NCBI RefSeq assembly: GCF_018449725.1
Contig: NZ_JAAVVC010000021.1
Coordinates: forward strand, 1 to 64,000
DNA: 64,000 nucleotides
From: Pseudomonas sp. dw_612
Lineage (GTDB): Bacteria > Pseudomonadota > Gammaproteobacteria > Pseudomonadales > Pseudomonadaceae
Direction of reading: 5' to 3'
Each line of letters opens with the position of its first letter. The first letter of the stretch is position 1. Made by a program: the position numbers and the translations under genes. Under the pieces are notes generated by a model. That model ran no database searches. It worked only from the letters and a program-made list of their open reading frames with translations, and was not told where the DNA came from. Positions 50,240 to 58,944 of this stretch are shown here, one piece after another.

Positions 50240-50523
50240 ACTTTGCCCTTCCAGATGCGGAACACGGACAAGTCAGGGTCGTTGAGCATCCGGCGTATGT
50301 GCTCTTTATTGGCCATGCACTCGTGAAAGGTGATGTCGTGCTTGTTGCAGTAGTCCTCGATGATCACGAACGGGATCTTGGCCGCGTGCTTCATTTCCGA
50401 CCCGCCATGCATCCCGGCGTTGTGCAGGGCCTTGGTGTGTTCGGCGATAGGCGTGCAGTCCTGCGTGCGCTCGACCGTCATGCTCCCATCGTGGAAATGG
50501 AACTTCGTGTCGAGGTCGCGCAT
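50236..50523 (-). CDS. Phage hypothetical protein, 95 residues
   Basis: It begins MRDLDTKFHFHDGSMTVERT and is rich in His (HTKALHNAGMHGGSEMKHA), suggesting metal binding. Start 50523 overlaps the decoration-like gene's stop by one base. I recall relatives in other phages between capsid and adaptor genes. The function is unknown. Confidence 0.68.
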   Translation of the reverse strand: MRDLDTKFHFHDGSMTVERTQDCTPIAEHTKALHNAGMHGGSEMKHAAKIPFVIIEDYCNKHDITFHECMANKEHIRRMLNDPDLSVFRIWKGKV

Positions 50524-50855
50524 CACGCATTCTCCAACGGAGAGATTTGCACCGATCCGGCACCAGAGAACACGGCGCCGCCTGACGCCGACACCCAGAT
50601 CGCCGCGACTTTGGTGTAGCCGCACGTGGGCAGAATCACGGCGTCACCCGGCTGCACCATCAGATCGCCCGCCACAGCAACCGGCGTACCGGTGCCGATG
50701 CGCACATAGGAAGAGGCGCTGGCGCTGATGCGGATGTATTTCGGCACGTTGCCGCTCGAATCCAGCGGGATAGTGGCGCTGGCCGATGCGACAGACGTAG
50801 TGATAGCCACGCCAGGCGCGACCACCGTCATGGCATTCTCGAAGGTATTGCTCAT
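50523..50855 (-). CDS. Small phage capsid-region protein, 110 residues
   Basis: It begins MSNTFENAMTVVAPGVAITT, a beta-rich, Ser/Ala/Gly-rich chain with SSYVRIGTGTPVAVAGDLMVQPGD in two halves, the look of a decoration or head-completion protein. A terminator-like hairpin lies just upstream at 50872-50893. No catalytic motif is seen. Confidence 0.62.
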   Translation of the reverse strand: MSNTFENAMTVVAPGVAITTSVASASATIPLDSSGNVPKYIRISASASSYVRIGTGTPVAVAGDLMVQPGDAVILPTCGYTKVAAIWVSASGGAVFSGAGSVQISPLENA

Positions 50856-50871
50856 GGGCGAGGCTCCAAAG

Positions 50872-50893
50872 AAAAACGCCCCGGAGGGCGTTT
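50872..50893 (-). terminator. Terminator-like hairpin after the capsid decoration gene
   Basis: On the minus strand AAACGCCC-TCCG-GGGCGTTT is followed by TTC. It lies 3 bp past the 50896 stop. Confidence 0.65.
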
Positions 50894-50895
50894 GG

Positions 50896-51318
50896 TCAGG
50901 CCGGGTTGAGGGTCACGCTGATGGAACCAACAGCCGAAGTGGCAGTGCCAGTCAGGTCGTAGGCGATCGAGTCGCCAGCGGCCAACAGGAGGTCACTGGC
51001 CGTGGCCGAGAGGGTCAGCGCTTGCTGGGCGTTCGCGGTGCCGACGAGGTTGAAGCTGCCGGTGTGCAGTGCGGTACCCGAGGTGATGGCGGTAGCGCTG
51101 GGCACCTTGCGGATGACAGCGGTGCACGCACCACCTGTGCCGGCCACATCGACGCGGCCACGAATGGCCTTGACGACGTAGGGGCGGTCAGCGGTGAACA
51201 GCGTGCAGTCGACAGTCGTGGCAAGGTAGAGCAACGTGACGGGCAGGAACCCGCCGTCGCCGCCCGCCGCGCCCTCGATGCCGAGCGAGCTGTCGGCATT
51301 CTGTTTGATCATGGGCAT
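50896..51318 (-). CDS. Phage capsid decoration-like protein
   Basis: In 140 residues (starting MPMIKQNADSSLGIEGAAGG) a beta-rich, Ala/Thr/Gly-rich chain with YVVKAIRGRVDVAGTGG and repeated SATA-type strands is encoded immediately after the major capsid gene. Its place and composition suggest a head decoration or fibre-head protein. Terminators stand on both sides. Confidence 0.65.
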   Translation of the reverse strand: MPMIKQNADSSLGIEGAAGGDGGFLPVTLLYLATTVDCTLFTADRPYVVKAIRGRVDVAGTGGACTAVIRKVPSATAITSGTALHTGSFNLVGTANAQQALTLSATASDLLLAAGDSIAYDLTGTATSAVGSISVTLNPA

Positions 51319-51332
51319 GTCAAATTCTCCTC

Positions 51333-51361
51333 AAAGAAAAGGGGAGCCGAAGCTCCCCTTG
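51333..51361 (-). terminator. Intrinsic terminator after the major capsid gene
   Basis: On the minus strand AAGGGGAGC-TTCG-GCTCCCCTT with TTCTTTG following; a UUCG-capped stem 17 bp past the capsid stop. Confidence 0.8.
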
Positions 51362-51377
51362 GGTCAATGCCTCAGGA

Positions 51378-52301
51378 TCAGAGGACGTCGTAGATAGCTC
51401 CGGAGCTTTTCGGAGCACGAGCCTCAACAGTCCACTCAACCACCAGTTCGCGCTGCTCAGCGTCACCGGTCTTGGCAAGCTCGATGGTGCTGAATGGGCG
51501 CAGGTAGTTGATCGACCACTTGTCTGCCTGGAGAACGAACACATCGTTCGCATCCTGGAAGCGCGAAGGGATCGCCTTCAACTCGCCGAAGTCCGACACA
51601 TACACGTCGACCGAGGCGAACAGCTTGGCATCTTCGCTCTTGTCGAAGCGGGTGGCGTTGCCGGTGAAGGTGGAGAAGGTTTGCTTGGCGCCAGGCGGCA
51701 GCAGGATCGAATCCGGATCACCGCCAGCCGTGAAGCACTTCTGCAACACGTCTTTCAGGCGCGCCTCGGTGAATGCAATCGCGGTGCCCTTGGTGCGACC
51801 GGTGTTGCCGGTGTACGACGCCAGGGTGCCGCCGTTGCGGTTCACGTTGTCCACGACCCAACCGACCAGGCCGCGAGATTGACGCGGAGCGGTAGCGGTC
51901 ACGTCCAGCTGAGTAGCCGAGCTTTCCATGTCGCGGCGCAGTTCCAGCGCAGCCAGACTGAGCTGGTAAGCCAGTTCATTCTTGCGGCCGGCCGGGTTCA
52001 TCGCTTGCTGGGTACCGGACACGACCACAGTTTTGGTCGAGATCTGGGTGCGGTTGTTCAGGCGCACGCTTGGCGTAACAACCTTGGCGGAGGCGTTATC
52101 ACCTTCTGCCTGGGCGTTGTTGCTCACTGCGGCAGCCAGATCCTGGGTCTGCCATTCGTGCAGGGTGTTGGACGCAGTGCCCTTGGATGCCAGCGAGATG
52201 AACGGCGTGGCAGTCGGGGAGATGCGATAGATGGTGTCGGTCAGGTCCTCACGGTTACCGATTGCGGCAGTCGTGAGGAAGGTATTGGTGGGTGCGGGCA
52301 T
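51378..52301 (-). CDS. Phage major capsid protein (DUF5309/SU10-type)
   Basis: The 307-residue protein opens MPAPTNTFLTTAAIGNREDL and contains ISPTATPFISLASKG and LHEWQTQDLAAAV, the N-terminal arm and E-loop wording of DUF5309-family major capsid proteins that assume the HK97 fold. Its position after the scaffold gene and the strong ribosome and terminator signals around it fit the most abundant virion protein. The C-terminus lacks any protease-cleavage signal I recognise. Confidence 0.88.
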   Translation of the reverse strand: MPAPTNTFLTTAAIGNREDLTDTIYRISPTATPFISLASKGTASNTLHEWQTQDLAAAVSNNAQAEGDNASAKVVTPSVRLNNRTQISTKTVVVSGTQQAMNPAGRKNELAYQLSLAALELRRDMESSATQLDVTATAPRQSRGLVGWVVDNVNRNGGTLASYTGNTGRTKGTAIAFTEARLKDVLQKCFTAGGDPDSILLPPGAKQTFSTFTGNATRFDKSEDAKLFASVDVYVSDFGELKAIPSRFQDANDVFVLQADKWSINYLRPFSTIELAKTGDAEQRELVVEWTVEARAPKSSGAIYDVL

Positions 52302-52316
52302 GATGGTGCTCCGGGA

Positions 52317-53330
52317 TTAATCAATGAATTGGAGAAAGACCTCGGCGCCAGATTCAACGGTCCCTGACTTCGCGTGCCGCTTTGCAGCAGCAGTGCGACC
52401 GTCAGCGTTACCGTTTACTGTTACGCCTGGCTTGACCACCCGTTGGGGCGCTTCCTGGACCTTTCTGGCTTGCACGTTGGCTTTGGCCATCAGTTGGTCG
52501 TAGAGCATCGCCTTGCGCGCTACAAGCACGTGGCGGTGGTCGGCAATGGTCGAAATATCGCCAGCTTCAAAGCCCTGGTCTTGCAGGAACTTCGAAATGG
52601 CAGCTTTCTCGGCTGCGGCCTTTGCATCGTCTTTCCAGTCCGGGAGCTTGGCGAGGAGGTCTTCCTGCTGCTGGGCCAGGTAACTTTGGTGGGCGTGTGC
52701 CTGTTCGGTCTGGAACTGCTGAGCGAGCTTTTGTTGCTCCGACATGTTTTGCTGATACAGCGCTTGTCTCTGTTGATAGAGTTGCTGCTGTTTCAGGTAC
52801 TCCACCGGATCTGACTCGATCAGTGCGTTCCAGTCGATTTGACCTTGTTGTTGCAGGACGCCTTCGAGCTGAACGGCCATGCGATGGAGTTCGCCGGCAT
52901 ATTGCTGGCGTTCCTGCTGGGCCTTCTGCACTTCGGCATCGGCAGCCTTGCGTTGCTCGGCGGCTTCCATCGTCTTCTTGGTGTAATCCGACTGACGCTG
53001 GTAGCCGTTTTTCAGCTCGTCGAGTGATACCTCGACCTCCTTGCCGTCGATCTTGACGGTGAAGGTCTGCGGCTCGCCATCGGTGTCGCTGTCTGCATCT
53101 ACATCCGCATCGACGTCAGCATCGACATCGATGTCAGTGTTCTGGTCTTGAACGGCGTCGGCATTAGCGTCGGCGTTCGCGCCAGCATCACCATCGGCAT
53201 TGGCTGGCGGGTCAAGCAACGCAGCAAGCGCCATCGCGCCGCCATTGACGTCAAGCGCGCCGCCGCCACTGTCGCCGCCGGCTTCGTTCAGGAGGAAATG
53301 GCCGAGTGCGCGGTGAATAAACATGCTCAT
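52317..53330 (-). CDS. Phage scaffolding protein
   Basis: The 337-residue protein has an acidic N-terminal part with an Asp-Xaa repeat (about residues 66-84, units DVDA), then VKIDGKEVEVSLDELKNGYQ, a short domain common in phage scaffolds. A long Gln-rich coiled coil (about 110-240) and a basic C-terminus (TAAAKRHAK) that would bind the capsid shell follow. The gene order portal, scaffold, capsid is standard. Confidence 0.8.
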   Translation of the reverse strand: MSMFIHRALGHFLLNEAGGDSGGGALDVNGGAMALAALLDPPANADGDAGANADANADAVQDQNTDIDVDADVDADVDADSDTDGEPQTFTVKIDGKEVEVSLDELKNGYQRQSDYTKKTMEAAEQRKAADAEVQKAQQERQQYAGELHRMAVQLEGVLQQQGQIDWNALIESDPVEYLKQQQLYQQRQALYQQNMSEQQKLAQQFQTEQAHAHQSYLAQQQEDLLAKLPDWKDDAKAAAEKAAISKFLQDQGFEAGDISTIADHRHVLVARKAMLYDQLMAKANVQARKVQEAPQRVVKPGVTVNGNADGRTAAAKRHAKSGTVESGAEVFLQFID

Positions 53331-53390
53331 TGATTGTCCCCTATGGGATTCATTTGCGAATGATTACGGATTGGCCAGTGAGGTAGGCCC

Positions 53391-53681
53391 TCAGAACCGC
53401 AAGATCTCTTTGGCGCGGTCCGCGAGTGTTTTCCTGTGCTGCAACTCCAGATCCGCTAACTGGCCCGTCTCCAGGCTCTGCGTGATCTTGGCTTTCAGCT
53501 TGTTCAGCAGCTGGAGCGACAGGTAAATCTTCTCCCGACCCTCCGCGTCTCTTGCCGGTGAGGTTCGCCATGCTTCGGTCAACTCCTGCTCATACCCTTC
53601 GAATGCCCAGATGAACGCCTCGTTTTCGAGGCACTCGCGGGCTCTGTTGCCTTCATAGATCCGCTCTTCAAGCGTTGCCAT
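53391..53681 (-). CDS. Phage hypothetical protein, 96 residues
   Basis: It begins MATLEERIYEGNRARECLEN, and is helical and charged, with RDAEGREKIYLSLQLLNKL. Its start overlaps the portal stop by 14 bp, so it is cotranslated with portal. Small helical genes at this spot exist in related phages. No function is known. Confidence 0.65.
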   Translation of the reverse strand: MATLEERIYEGNRARECLENEAFIWAFEGYEQELTEAWRTSPARDAEGREKIYLSLQLLNKLKAKITQSLETGQLADLELQHRKTLADRAKEILRF

Positions 53682-55953
53682 CGGTCGCCCCTGGCTGTTC
53701 GAATTCCTGTGCCGACTTCATCTGCGCGGCGTTCAGCGTGGTTTGCTGGGCAATCTGCGCCACGGCGATCTTGGTTTCGGCGTCGAGTTCAGCCTTCCAG
53801 CGATCGAAGTCGAGTTGCATGGCCAGTTGCTGGGTCTTCTGCTCGTCCTTCAGCGCGTCAAGCTGAGCCTGTTGCTGGCTCTGGAGCGTCTTCTGATCGG
53901 CCTCGACCTGCTGGCGGTTGGCATCGACCTGAGCCTGCATGCTCATCTTCGCCTGCTCGATCTGAAGCTCATGGTCGCGCTTGGCCTGATCAAGCTGGGC
54001 ACTGTGCTGAAGCTCCATCTGCTTCATCTGCATGGATGACTGGATCTTGGCTTGCTCGACCTGCATCTGCGCCTGAGCCTTCTGCTGCTCAGGGTCAGGC
54101 TTGTCCTGCGGCGGCTGCTTCGACGGATCGGTGAAGAACTTGTCCGCGTTCTTGAACCCGAGCTGCTTGGAGAGCTCGGTAGCCGCGTGATAGATGTTGT
54201 CCGGGGTTGCGATGCCAATCTCCAGGCCTTGCGCCTGTACTTGGCCCAGCATGGTCAAGTGCTGAATCTTCTGGTCCTTGTTGCCCATGCCAATGCCGAC
54301 GTTGATGCACACATCGAACTGGTTGCTCCACTCGCGTGGGTCGATTGGCACCCAGCCACCGGTGAGCTTGACGATCTGTTCTTTCTGCTGGTACTGGCAG
54401 ACGAGCTTCAGGATCTTCTTGAACAGCTCAGCGAAACCCTCGGCAAAGTTGCGGGCGATCAGGTCGAGGCGCATGTCGGCGCGATTGGTCAGGATATTCA
54501 TCCCGCCGTACGTGTCAGTCAGGCCAGCCCTATCATTGCCTTGGCTGTAGCGCGTCCAGCCGGTCTTGTTCTCCAAGTCCTGCTGCATGTACTCCATCAT
54601 CTGCATGGAGTTGCCAATGTCTGGTGCGCCCTGATCGAGACGGCCGGCAGCGCCGATCTGCTTGACCCTCACAACTCCACCTGGGCGCGAGGTCAGCAGG
54701 TCATCAAGGTTGACCTGCCCTTCCACGGCGAAATAGCGGCCATTGACGGCCAGATACATGTTGTCGAGCTGGGAGCGAAGGATGCTGGTCTTGGTCTTTT
54801 GGCTCTCCATGGCCAGATCAGCAATGGAGAGGCCGAAGAACTGGTGAGGCAGCGGAACGGGCGTGATCGAGATGAACGCCACGCCGTCGTCTTCCTCGTT
54901 GTCCAGAAGCACATTGCCGGCCATCGTGACCTTGCGCCGCTCAGCAATGCCGTCGCCGTCATAATCACAGCGCACATAGGATTCAACGACCCAGATCAGG
55001 TCCTGGCTCTTGTCGCCATCACCGTTGTCGTCGGCGTAGGCGTTCTCGTCGTTGTAGCTCAGGCGCTGGATGCGCTCGGAGTTCACAGCCTGATCGCCAT
55101 CTTGCGAGGTGAGGTCATCCACGTTTTTGTAGCCCATGGACTTCAGTTCAGACCGCGAGTACTGCACACGCTGCCCAACAAAGCTGGACGATTCGATGTC
55201 CTTGGCATTGCGCGCAATCAGGAACTCTTCGGGCGGCACGTTCTCGATGCACACCTTACCTTCGGTCTTGGTGCGCTTGCAGACGACGTCGTAAACCAGC
55301 TTGGGTGGCTGCGCCTGGATCATCTGAATCTGCTGCATGACCTGAGGCGCGGACTGCGGTTGCGCCTGGGCTTGCTGTGCCAGTTGGGCTATCGCCTGCT
55401 GACGCTGCTCCTGGTCATCCTCGTCTACAGACGTGGACTGTTCTGTTACTTCAACCTCATCGTCTTCCAGAAGCTGGGTAAGCTCGACTTCAGACAGGCC
55501 GCGGTATTCCTCTCGGGTTTCTTCGCTGCGCTTGTCCCACCAGACTTTGATGATGCCGTTCTTCTGGAGCAGCGCGTCCTTCATCCACGTGTAAGCGATG
55601 CGGTGGCCGTTGTTCTTCTTGGTGAACAGGTAGTTGCAGTATTCGGTAGCCTGCTCAGCCTTCATCTCGTCGCCGGGCTTGGTGGCTTCCATTTCGGCCA
55701 CAGTGTCGGAGCCCATAAACGTGACCATCAGCTGCGGCATCATGGATTCAATGGTGTCGCGCACGTCGGTAGAGACCACAGACGACCGACCCTCTACCTC
55801 AGGCGGCGACAAGTCACCCACGGGCAGGCCAAGGTAGTAGTACATCGACTTCTGGCGCGCCTGGCTCAGCTTGGACGACGAATACCCAAGCGACTGGCGC
55901 ATCTCGGCCTCAACCAAGGCCTTAAGTTCGTCCTCGGTCAGACCCTTAGTCAT
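53668..55953 (-). CDS. Phage portal protein
   Basis: The 761-residue portal begins MTKGLTEDELKALVEAEMRQ and has the portal core of short-tailed phages, with KSMYYYLGLPVGDLSPPEVEGRS early and TDTYGGMNILTNRADMRLDL later. A long C-terminal Gln/Ala coiled coil (about residues 635-750) is probably the barrel region lining the packaged-DNA channel. It lies between terminase and scaffold genes, as expected. Confidence 0.88.
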   Translation of the reverse strand: MTKGLTEDELKALVEAEMRQSLGYSSSKLSQARQKSMYYYLGLPVGDLSPPEVEGRSSVVSTDVRDTIESMMPQLMVTFMGSDTVAEMEATKPGDEMKAEQATEYCNYLFTKKNNGHRIAYTWMKDALLQKNGIIKVWWDKRSEETREEYRGLSEVELTQLLEDDEVEVTEQSTSVDEDDQEQRQQAIAQLAQQAQAQPQSAPQVMQQIQMIQAQPPKLVYDVVCKRTKTEGKVCIENVPPEEFLIARNAKDIESSSFVGQRVQYSRSELKSMGYKNVDDLTSQDGDQAVNSERIQRLSYNDENAYADDNGDGDKSQDLIWVVESYVRCDYDGDGIAERRKVTMAGNVLLDNEEDDGVAFISITPVPLPHQFFGLSIADLAMESQKTKTSILRSQLDNMYLAVNGRYFAVEGQVNLDDLLTSRPGGVVRVKQIGAAGRLDQGAPDIGNSMQMMEYMQQDLENKTGWTRYSQGNDRAGLTDTYGGMNILTNRADMRLDLIARNFAEGFAELFKKILKLVCQYQQKEQIVKLTGGWVPIDPREWSNQFDVCINVGIGMGNKDQKIQHLTMLGQVQAQGLEIGIATPDNIYHAATELSKQLGFKNADKFFTDPSKQPPQDKPDPEQQKAQAQMQVEQAKIQSSMQMKQMELQHSAQLDQAKRDHELQIEQAKMSMQAQVDANRQQVEADQKTLQSQQQAQLDALKDEQKTQQLAMQLDFDRWKAELDAETKIAVAQIAQQTTLNAAQMKSAQEFEQPGATDGNA

Positions 55954-55962
55954 TTCATGCCC

Positions 55963-57222
55963 TTATGCGTTGTTTGTTTTCGGATAGTTGAGCTTGCCAC
56001 CCCACTCATTGTTGCTGAGCTGGTCGGTGACGATGGACAGGTAGCGCATCACGTCAGCGCCGTGGCTGTATTCGTCATGCAGTGGTGCGCCTGGCTCGTT
56101 GGTCTGCTGATTGATCTGCCGGCGGTAGCGCTTGAGGCACTCCACCAGCCGCGCCGTGCGATCACGGTTGAAGTAGACCCGAGGGAAGACTTCGCGGACG
56201 CGATTGATACCTGTCTCGACGTGCATGTTCGGCACTGGGAGGACCGACCACCCGAGCTGACCCATCACCTCGGCATCAGACTTGCCACTCTGGTGGCGCT
56301 TGGCGTAGCCGTCGTGGGGCAGGTAGACATGCCCCCAGTTGATCGGCTGGCCATCCAGCATCAAGCCCTTGAGCTCAGCGCTGTACTCGGCCAGCGTGCG
56401 CTGATGGCCTTCGATGTAGTGGATCAAGCGGATCTCGCCGGCCACCTTCTGCGCCAGGATGATCGTCATTGCGTCATTCCAACCCAGGTCGAAGATGACG
56501 TGCGTTTTCAGCAGCCCGTCGTGCGGCACGTTGGCAATGCGCGACTCGGCCTGACTCATCTGCTCGAAGTAGATGGCGCCTTCAACTGCCGGCATGCACT
56601 TACCTTCCCAGATGTGGGCGTATTGTTCTGGCTTCATGGTCGCCAAGTCGTGCAAGCGTTCTTGCTCAAGCACATCCGGGAACCACGGGTTATCACTGTG
56701 GTTCATCAGGACCGCCACGCAGTCAGGACGTGGCGTCATGACAAAGCGCTTGTGCGTCTCGTCTGATTCGAGCTGTGGGTTGTACGTGACCCAGACCTCG
56801 GAGCCAGACTTTCGAATGGTTGGCCCTAACACCTGCCAGCTCTTCTTCACCACAACGTGGGCCTCTTCGACCCAGACGACATCGACGCCCTCGTAGGACT
56901 TGATCGAATCGACCGTGTGCTGCTGTATCCCGGCAAAGCTGAACTCTGTGCCGTTCCTGCCCTTGATATAGGCCTGCTGGACGTCGTAGAACGAACCCAA
57001 CCCCAAGGCCGCGATCTGGTCAGACAGCAGCTTGTGCACCGAATCAGCGATGCTCTTCTGTATCTCGCGAGCGCAAAGGATGCGCATCGGCTTCTGTGCG
57101 CCCTGGATCAGCAGCGCACGGGCAAAGCTCCATGACTTGCCGCTACCCCGCCCGCCGTATGCCACCTTGTACCGGTGCGGCTCGAACAGGAACGCGAGCT
57201 TGTCGGGGAACTCAATTGCCAT
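55963..57222 (-). CDS. Phage terminase large subunit
   Basis: The 419-residue motor-nuclease has Walker A GGRGSGKS (residues 23-30), Walker B DVVWVEEAH (about 114-122) and, in the C-terminal nuclease domain, HVIFDLGWNDAMTI with metal-binding Asp residues. Its style is that of the PBSX-type large subunits. It pumps DNA into the procapsid through the portal encoded next. The ATG overlaps the small-subunit gene by 11 bp. Confidence 0.95.
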   Translation of the reverse strand: MAIEFPDKLAFLFEPHRYKVAYGGRGSGKSWSFARALLIQGAQKPMRILCAREIQKSIADSVHKLLSDQIAALGLGSFYDVQQAYIKGRNGTEFSFAGIQQHTVDSIKSYEGVDVVWVEEAHVVVKKSWQVLGPTIRKSGSEVWVTYNPQLESDETHKRFVMTPRPDCVAVLMNHSDNPWFPDVLEQERLHDLATMKPEQYAHIWEGKCMPAVEGAIYFEQMSQAESRIANVPHDGLLKTHVIFDLGWNDAMTIILAQKVAGEIRLIHYIEGHQRTLAEYSAELKGLMLDGQPINWGHVYLPHDGYAKRHQSGKSDAEVMGQLGWSVLPVPNMHVETGINRVREVFPRVYFNRDRTARLVECLKRYRRQINQQTNEPGAPLHDEYSHGADVMRYLSIVTDQLSNNEWGGKLNYPKTNNA

Positions 57223-57736
57223 TTGGCTTGACGAAGCTGATGGTCAGGCTCTGATCGGTAGCGTTACCGCCTTCACCGTTGTCGTCGCCCAGGTTGTAAG
57301 CCTGGCGCTGGCCCTTGATGATCTTTAGCTGGGCATCAACGCCTGCATTCAACGATCGGGCGAAGTCGCCATGTGTCTTCTCATCAATATCCGCCTCGGC
57401 GAGGAACGCGCTCAGTCGCGTGGCAATCCCACTCCACACCGCCCAGCTGTGGCGGTGGAAGAGGACAAGAGCGGCAGCTTGATCAGATGCTTCGTCGATT
57501 ATCTGCGCATTGGTAACCGCTTCAGATTTACCAAACGCCGTGGTTACCGAAGTGGTTACCTTGCGTTGAGTCGCGGCTCTGACCTGCTCCGTCAGATCTC
57601 GCTCCCACCCGTGTTTCTTGGCCCGCTTGAGGATCGTTGCGTGGTTTGCACCATGCAGCTCACCAATGGCACGGATCGAAAGAGAACCAGCCCGGTAGGC
57701 ACGTTCAATGGCCTCCCAGTCGGGTTTAACTGTCAT
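57212..57736 (-). CDS. Phage terminase small subunit
   Basis: The 174-residue protein begins MTVKPDWEAIERAYRAGSLS, with a helix-turn-helix (AIGELHGANHATILKRAKKHGW) at about residues 22-45 and an oligomerising helical middle. It recognises the packaging site and loads the large subunit, whose gene it overlaps. No packaging site can be named. Confidence 0.88.
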   Translation of the reverse strand: MTVKPDWEAIERAYRAGSLSIRAIGELHGANHATILKRAKKHGWERDLTEQVRAATQRKVTTSVTTAFGKSEAVTNAQIIDEASDQAAALVLFHRHSWAVWSGIATRLSAFLAEADIDEKTHGDFARSLNAGVDAQLKIIKGQRQAYNLGDDNGEGGNATDQSLTISFVKPNGN

Positions 57737-57751
57737 GTTGGAATCCTTCAG

Positions 57752-57910
57752 TTATTCGATCTCGCGGTAGCGCGTGACTTGCTTGGCCTGGGCGCGGATG
57801 ACGTCTTGATCCACCTCAAGGCCAGCCATGTAGGCGAATGCGTAGACGGCCCGGACGTAGGTTCTGAACCACCAAGGCAGATAGGCGCGAACCTTGATGG
57901 TCTTGGCCAT
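57752..57910 (-). CDS. Phage small basic protein, 52 residues
   Basis: The frame from 57910 starts MAKTIKVRAYLPWWFRTYVR, a basic amphipathic N-terminus, then an aromatic stretch and an acidic-to-basic tail (QAKQVTRYREIE). It lies 15 bp ahead of the small terminase start. The end is well placed between neighbours, supporting a gene. The function is unknown. Confidence 0.68.
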   Translation of the reverse strand: MAKTIKVRAYLPWWFRTYVRAVYAFAYMAGLEVDQDVIRAQAKQVTRYREIE

Positions 57911-57966
57911 GGGTCACCTGCAATGAAGTGCTGATATTCCGTGTGTTCTTGGGTGATTCGCGCAAT

Positions 57967-58227
57967 CTATTGCGAGGCGGTGCAGATATGCCCGCGCCGC
58001 GAGATGGCGTAGAGGATGATCGCGCCGTGCAGCGCCATCGTGAAAGGACTGCCAGGGTGGCCCTTGATGTTGAAGATGAACGAGCCAAACGCTGCGATGG
58101 CCATCACGTACAGGACTACCGCTAGGATGGGGTCATCCATAGGCCTGATGCGGCGCAGGTATTCAGCAGCAGCGATCACCACCAGCACGCAAAGGAACGC
58201 GTCGAGGACCTGAAGGATGGTTTGCAT
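57967..58227 (-). CDS. Phage holin-like membrane protein (shorter)
   Basis: The 86-residue protein starts MQTILQVLDAFLCVLVVIAAAEYL. Three hydrophobic segments (about 7-23, 33-50 and 60-75) and a charged end make it holin-like. Start 58227 fits a strong GGAGG site better than 58236. It overlaps its upstream neighbour by about 1 base, forming a pair of membrane genes at the head of the late operon. Confidence 0.75.
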   Translation of the reverse strand: MQTILQVLDAFLCVLVVIAAAEYLRRIRPMDDPILAVVLYVMAIAAFGSFIFNIKGHPGSPFTMALHGAIILYAISRRGHICTASQ

Positions 58228-58228
58228 G

Positions 58229-58543
58229 TCATGCACCTCCTGTGGCGCCGAACTTCCCAGCCAGAGCCTTGAGGCCCGGGATGATGTTCATGGCCAACAG
58301 GCCAATCAGGAAGGCAACGCCGTATTGTCCGTCACCCTCAGCATTGAGCTTGAAGAACCCAATGGCCAATGGCGTGCAGAAGATGGCGGATGTGAAGCCG
58401 GTGAAGAAGGCCAGAGCAGCCTGTTTGCGGGTCAAGCCTTGCAGAAACATCAGTGAGGCCAATGCTCCGGCAAACCCACCAATGACAACGCCGTACTTCG
58501 CGAGCAGGACGCCGACGGCTGTAGTGCTCGCGGGTTCGGCCAT
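58229..58543 (-). CDS. Phage holin-like membrane protein (longer)
   Basis: The 104-residue protein starts MAEPASTTAVGVLLAKYGVV. It has three hydrophobic segments (about 10-34, 44-62, 73-90) separated by short charged loops, the shape of class I holins. A holin pair (effector and regulator) is a plausible reading. It lies far from the endolysin and spanin genes at the other end of the late region. Confidence 0.8.
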   Translation of the reverse strand: MAEPASTTAVGVLLAKYGVVIGGFAGALASLMFLQGLTRKQAALAFFTGFTSAIFCTPLAIGFFKLNAEGDGQYGVAFLIGLLAMNIIPGLKALAGKFGATGGA

Positions 58544-58561
58544 GGTGTGACTCCAGGGAAT

Positions 58562-58584
58562 AAAAAAGGCCGGTGTGAGCGGCC
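58562..58584 (-). terminator. Intrinsic terminator before the holin genes
   Basis: On the minus strand GGCCG pairs with CGGCC and a TTTTTT run follows. It would block the late genes unless transcription is antiterminated. Confidence 0.75.
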
Positions 58585-58607
58585 AAACGCTGGGGAGCGC
58601 GGCGGAA

Positions 58608-58826
58608 TTAGAAACGAGTGTCTTTGACGCGACGCGAGGATTTGAACGGGAGAATAAACTCGCGCCCAGCCACCCAAAGGCGGAACAACCAGCGAGAGCT
58701 GCCTTGCGGGCTGCATTTCATAGACAAGTCGTTGAAGGCCCAAAACGAAAAGGTCATCCAGCGGCCGCCTTCGTTGAAGTGGAGCGCTAACCGGTCGTAG
58801 CGACTGTTGATGCGAGCCTTAAGCAT
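58608..58826 (-). CDS. Phage small hypothetical protein, 72 residues
   Basis: Start 58826 (MLKARINSRYDRLALHFNE) has a GAGGTGG ribosome site. The frame open to 58943 is rejected because it would cross the terminator at 58851-58879. Rich in Trp/Arg/Phe. It stands alone between two terminators. The function is unknown. Confidence 0.6.
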   Translation of the reverse strand: MLKARINSRYDRLALHFNEGGRWMTFSFWAFNDLSMKCSPQGSSRWLFRLWVAGREFILPFKSSRRVKDTRF

Positions 58827-58850
58827 TTTCCACCTCGTGGATTGCGGACA

Positions 58851-58879
58851 TAAAAAAGCCCCGCACTGTGGCGAGGCTT
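58851..58879 (-). terminator. Intrinsic terminator downstream of the Q-like operon
   Basis: On the minus strand AAGCC-T-CGC pairs with GCG-G-GGCTT, followed by TTTTTT. It lies 65 bp past the stop of the small membrane protein gene. Confidence 0.72.
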
Positions 58880-58944
58880 GGGATGAGTCTTTCGAAGCGG
58901 TAAAACCGCATCTTTGGGCAATGTGCCAGAAAAAAGTTAACACG

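Noticed and set aside
54052..56766. Open frame of 904 codons on the plus strand through portal and terminase
   Set aside because: It is antisense to two well-supported genes and arises from GC-rich third positions; the protein has no domain sense.
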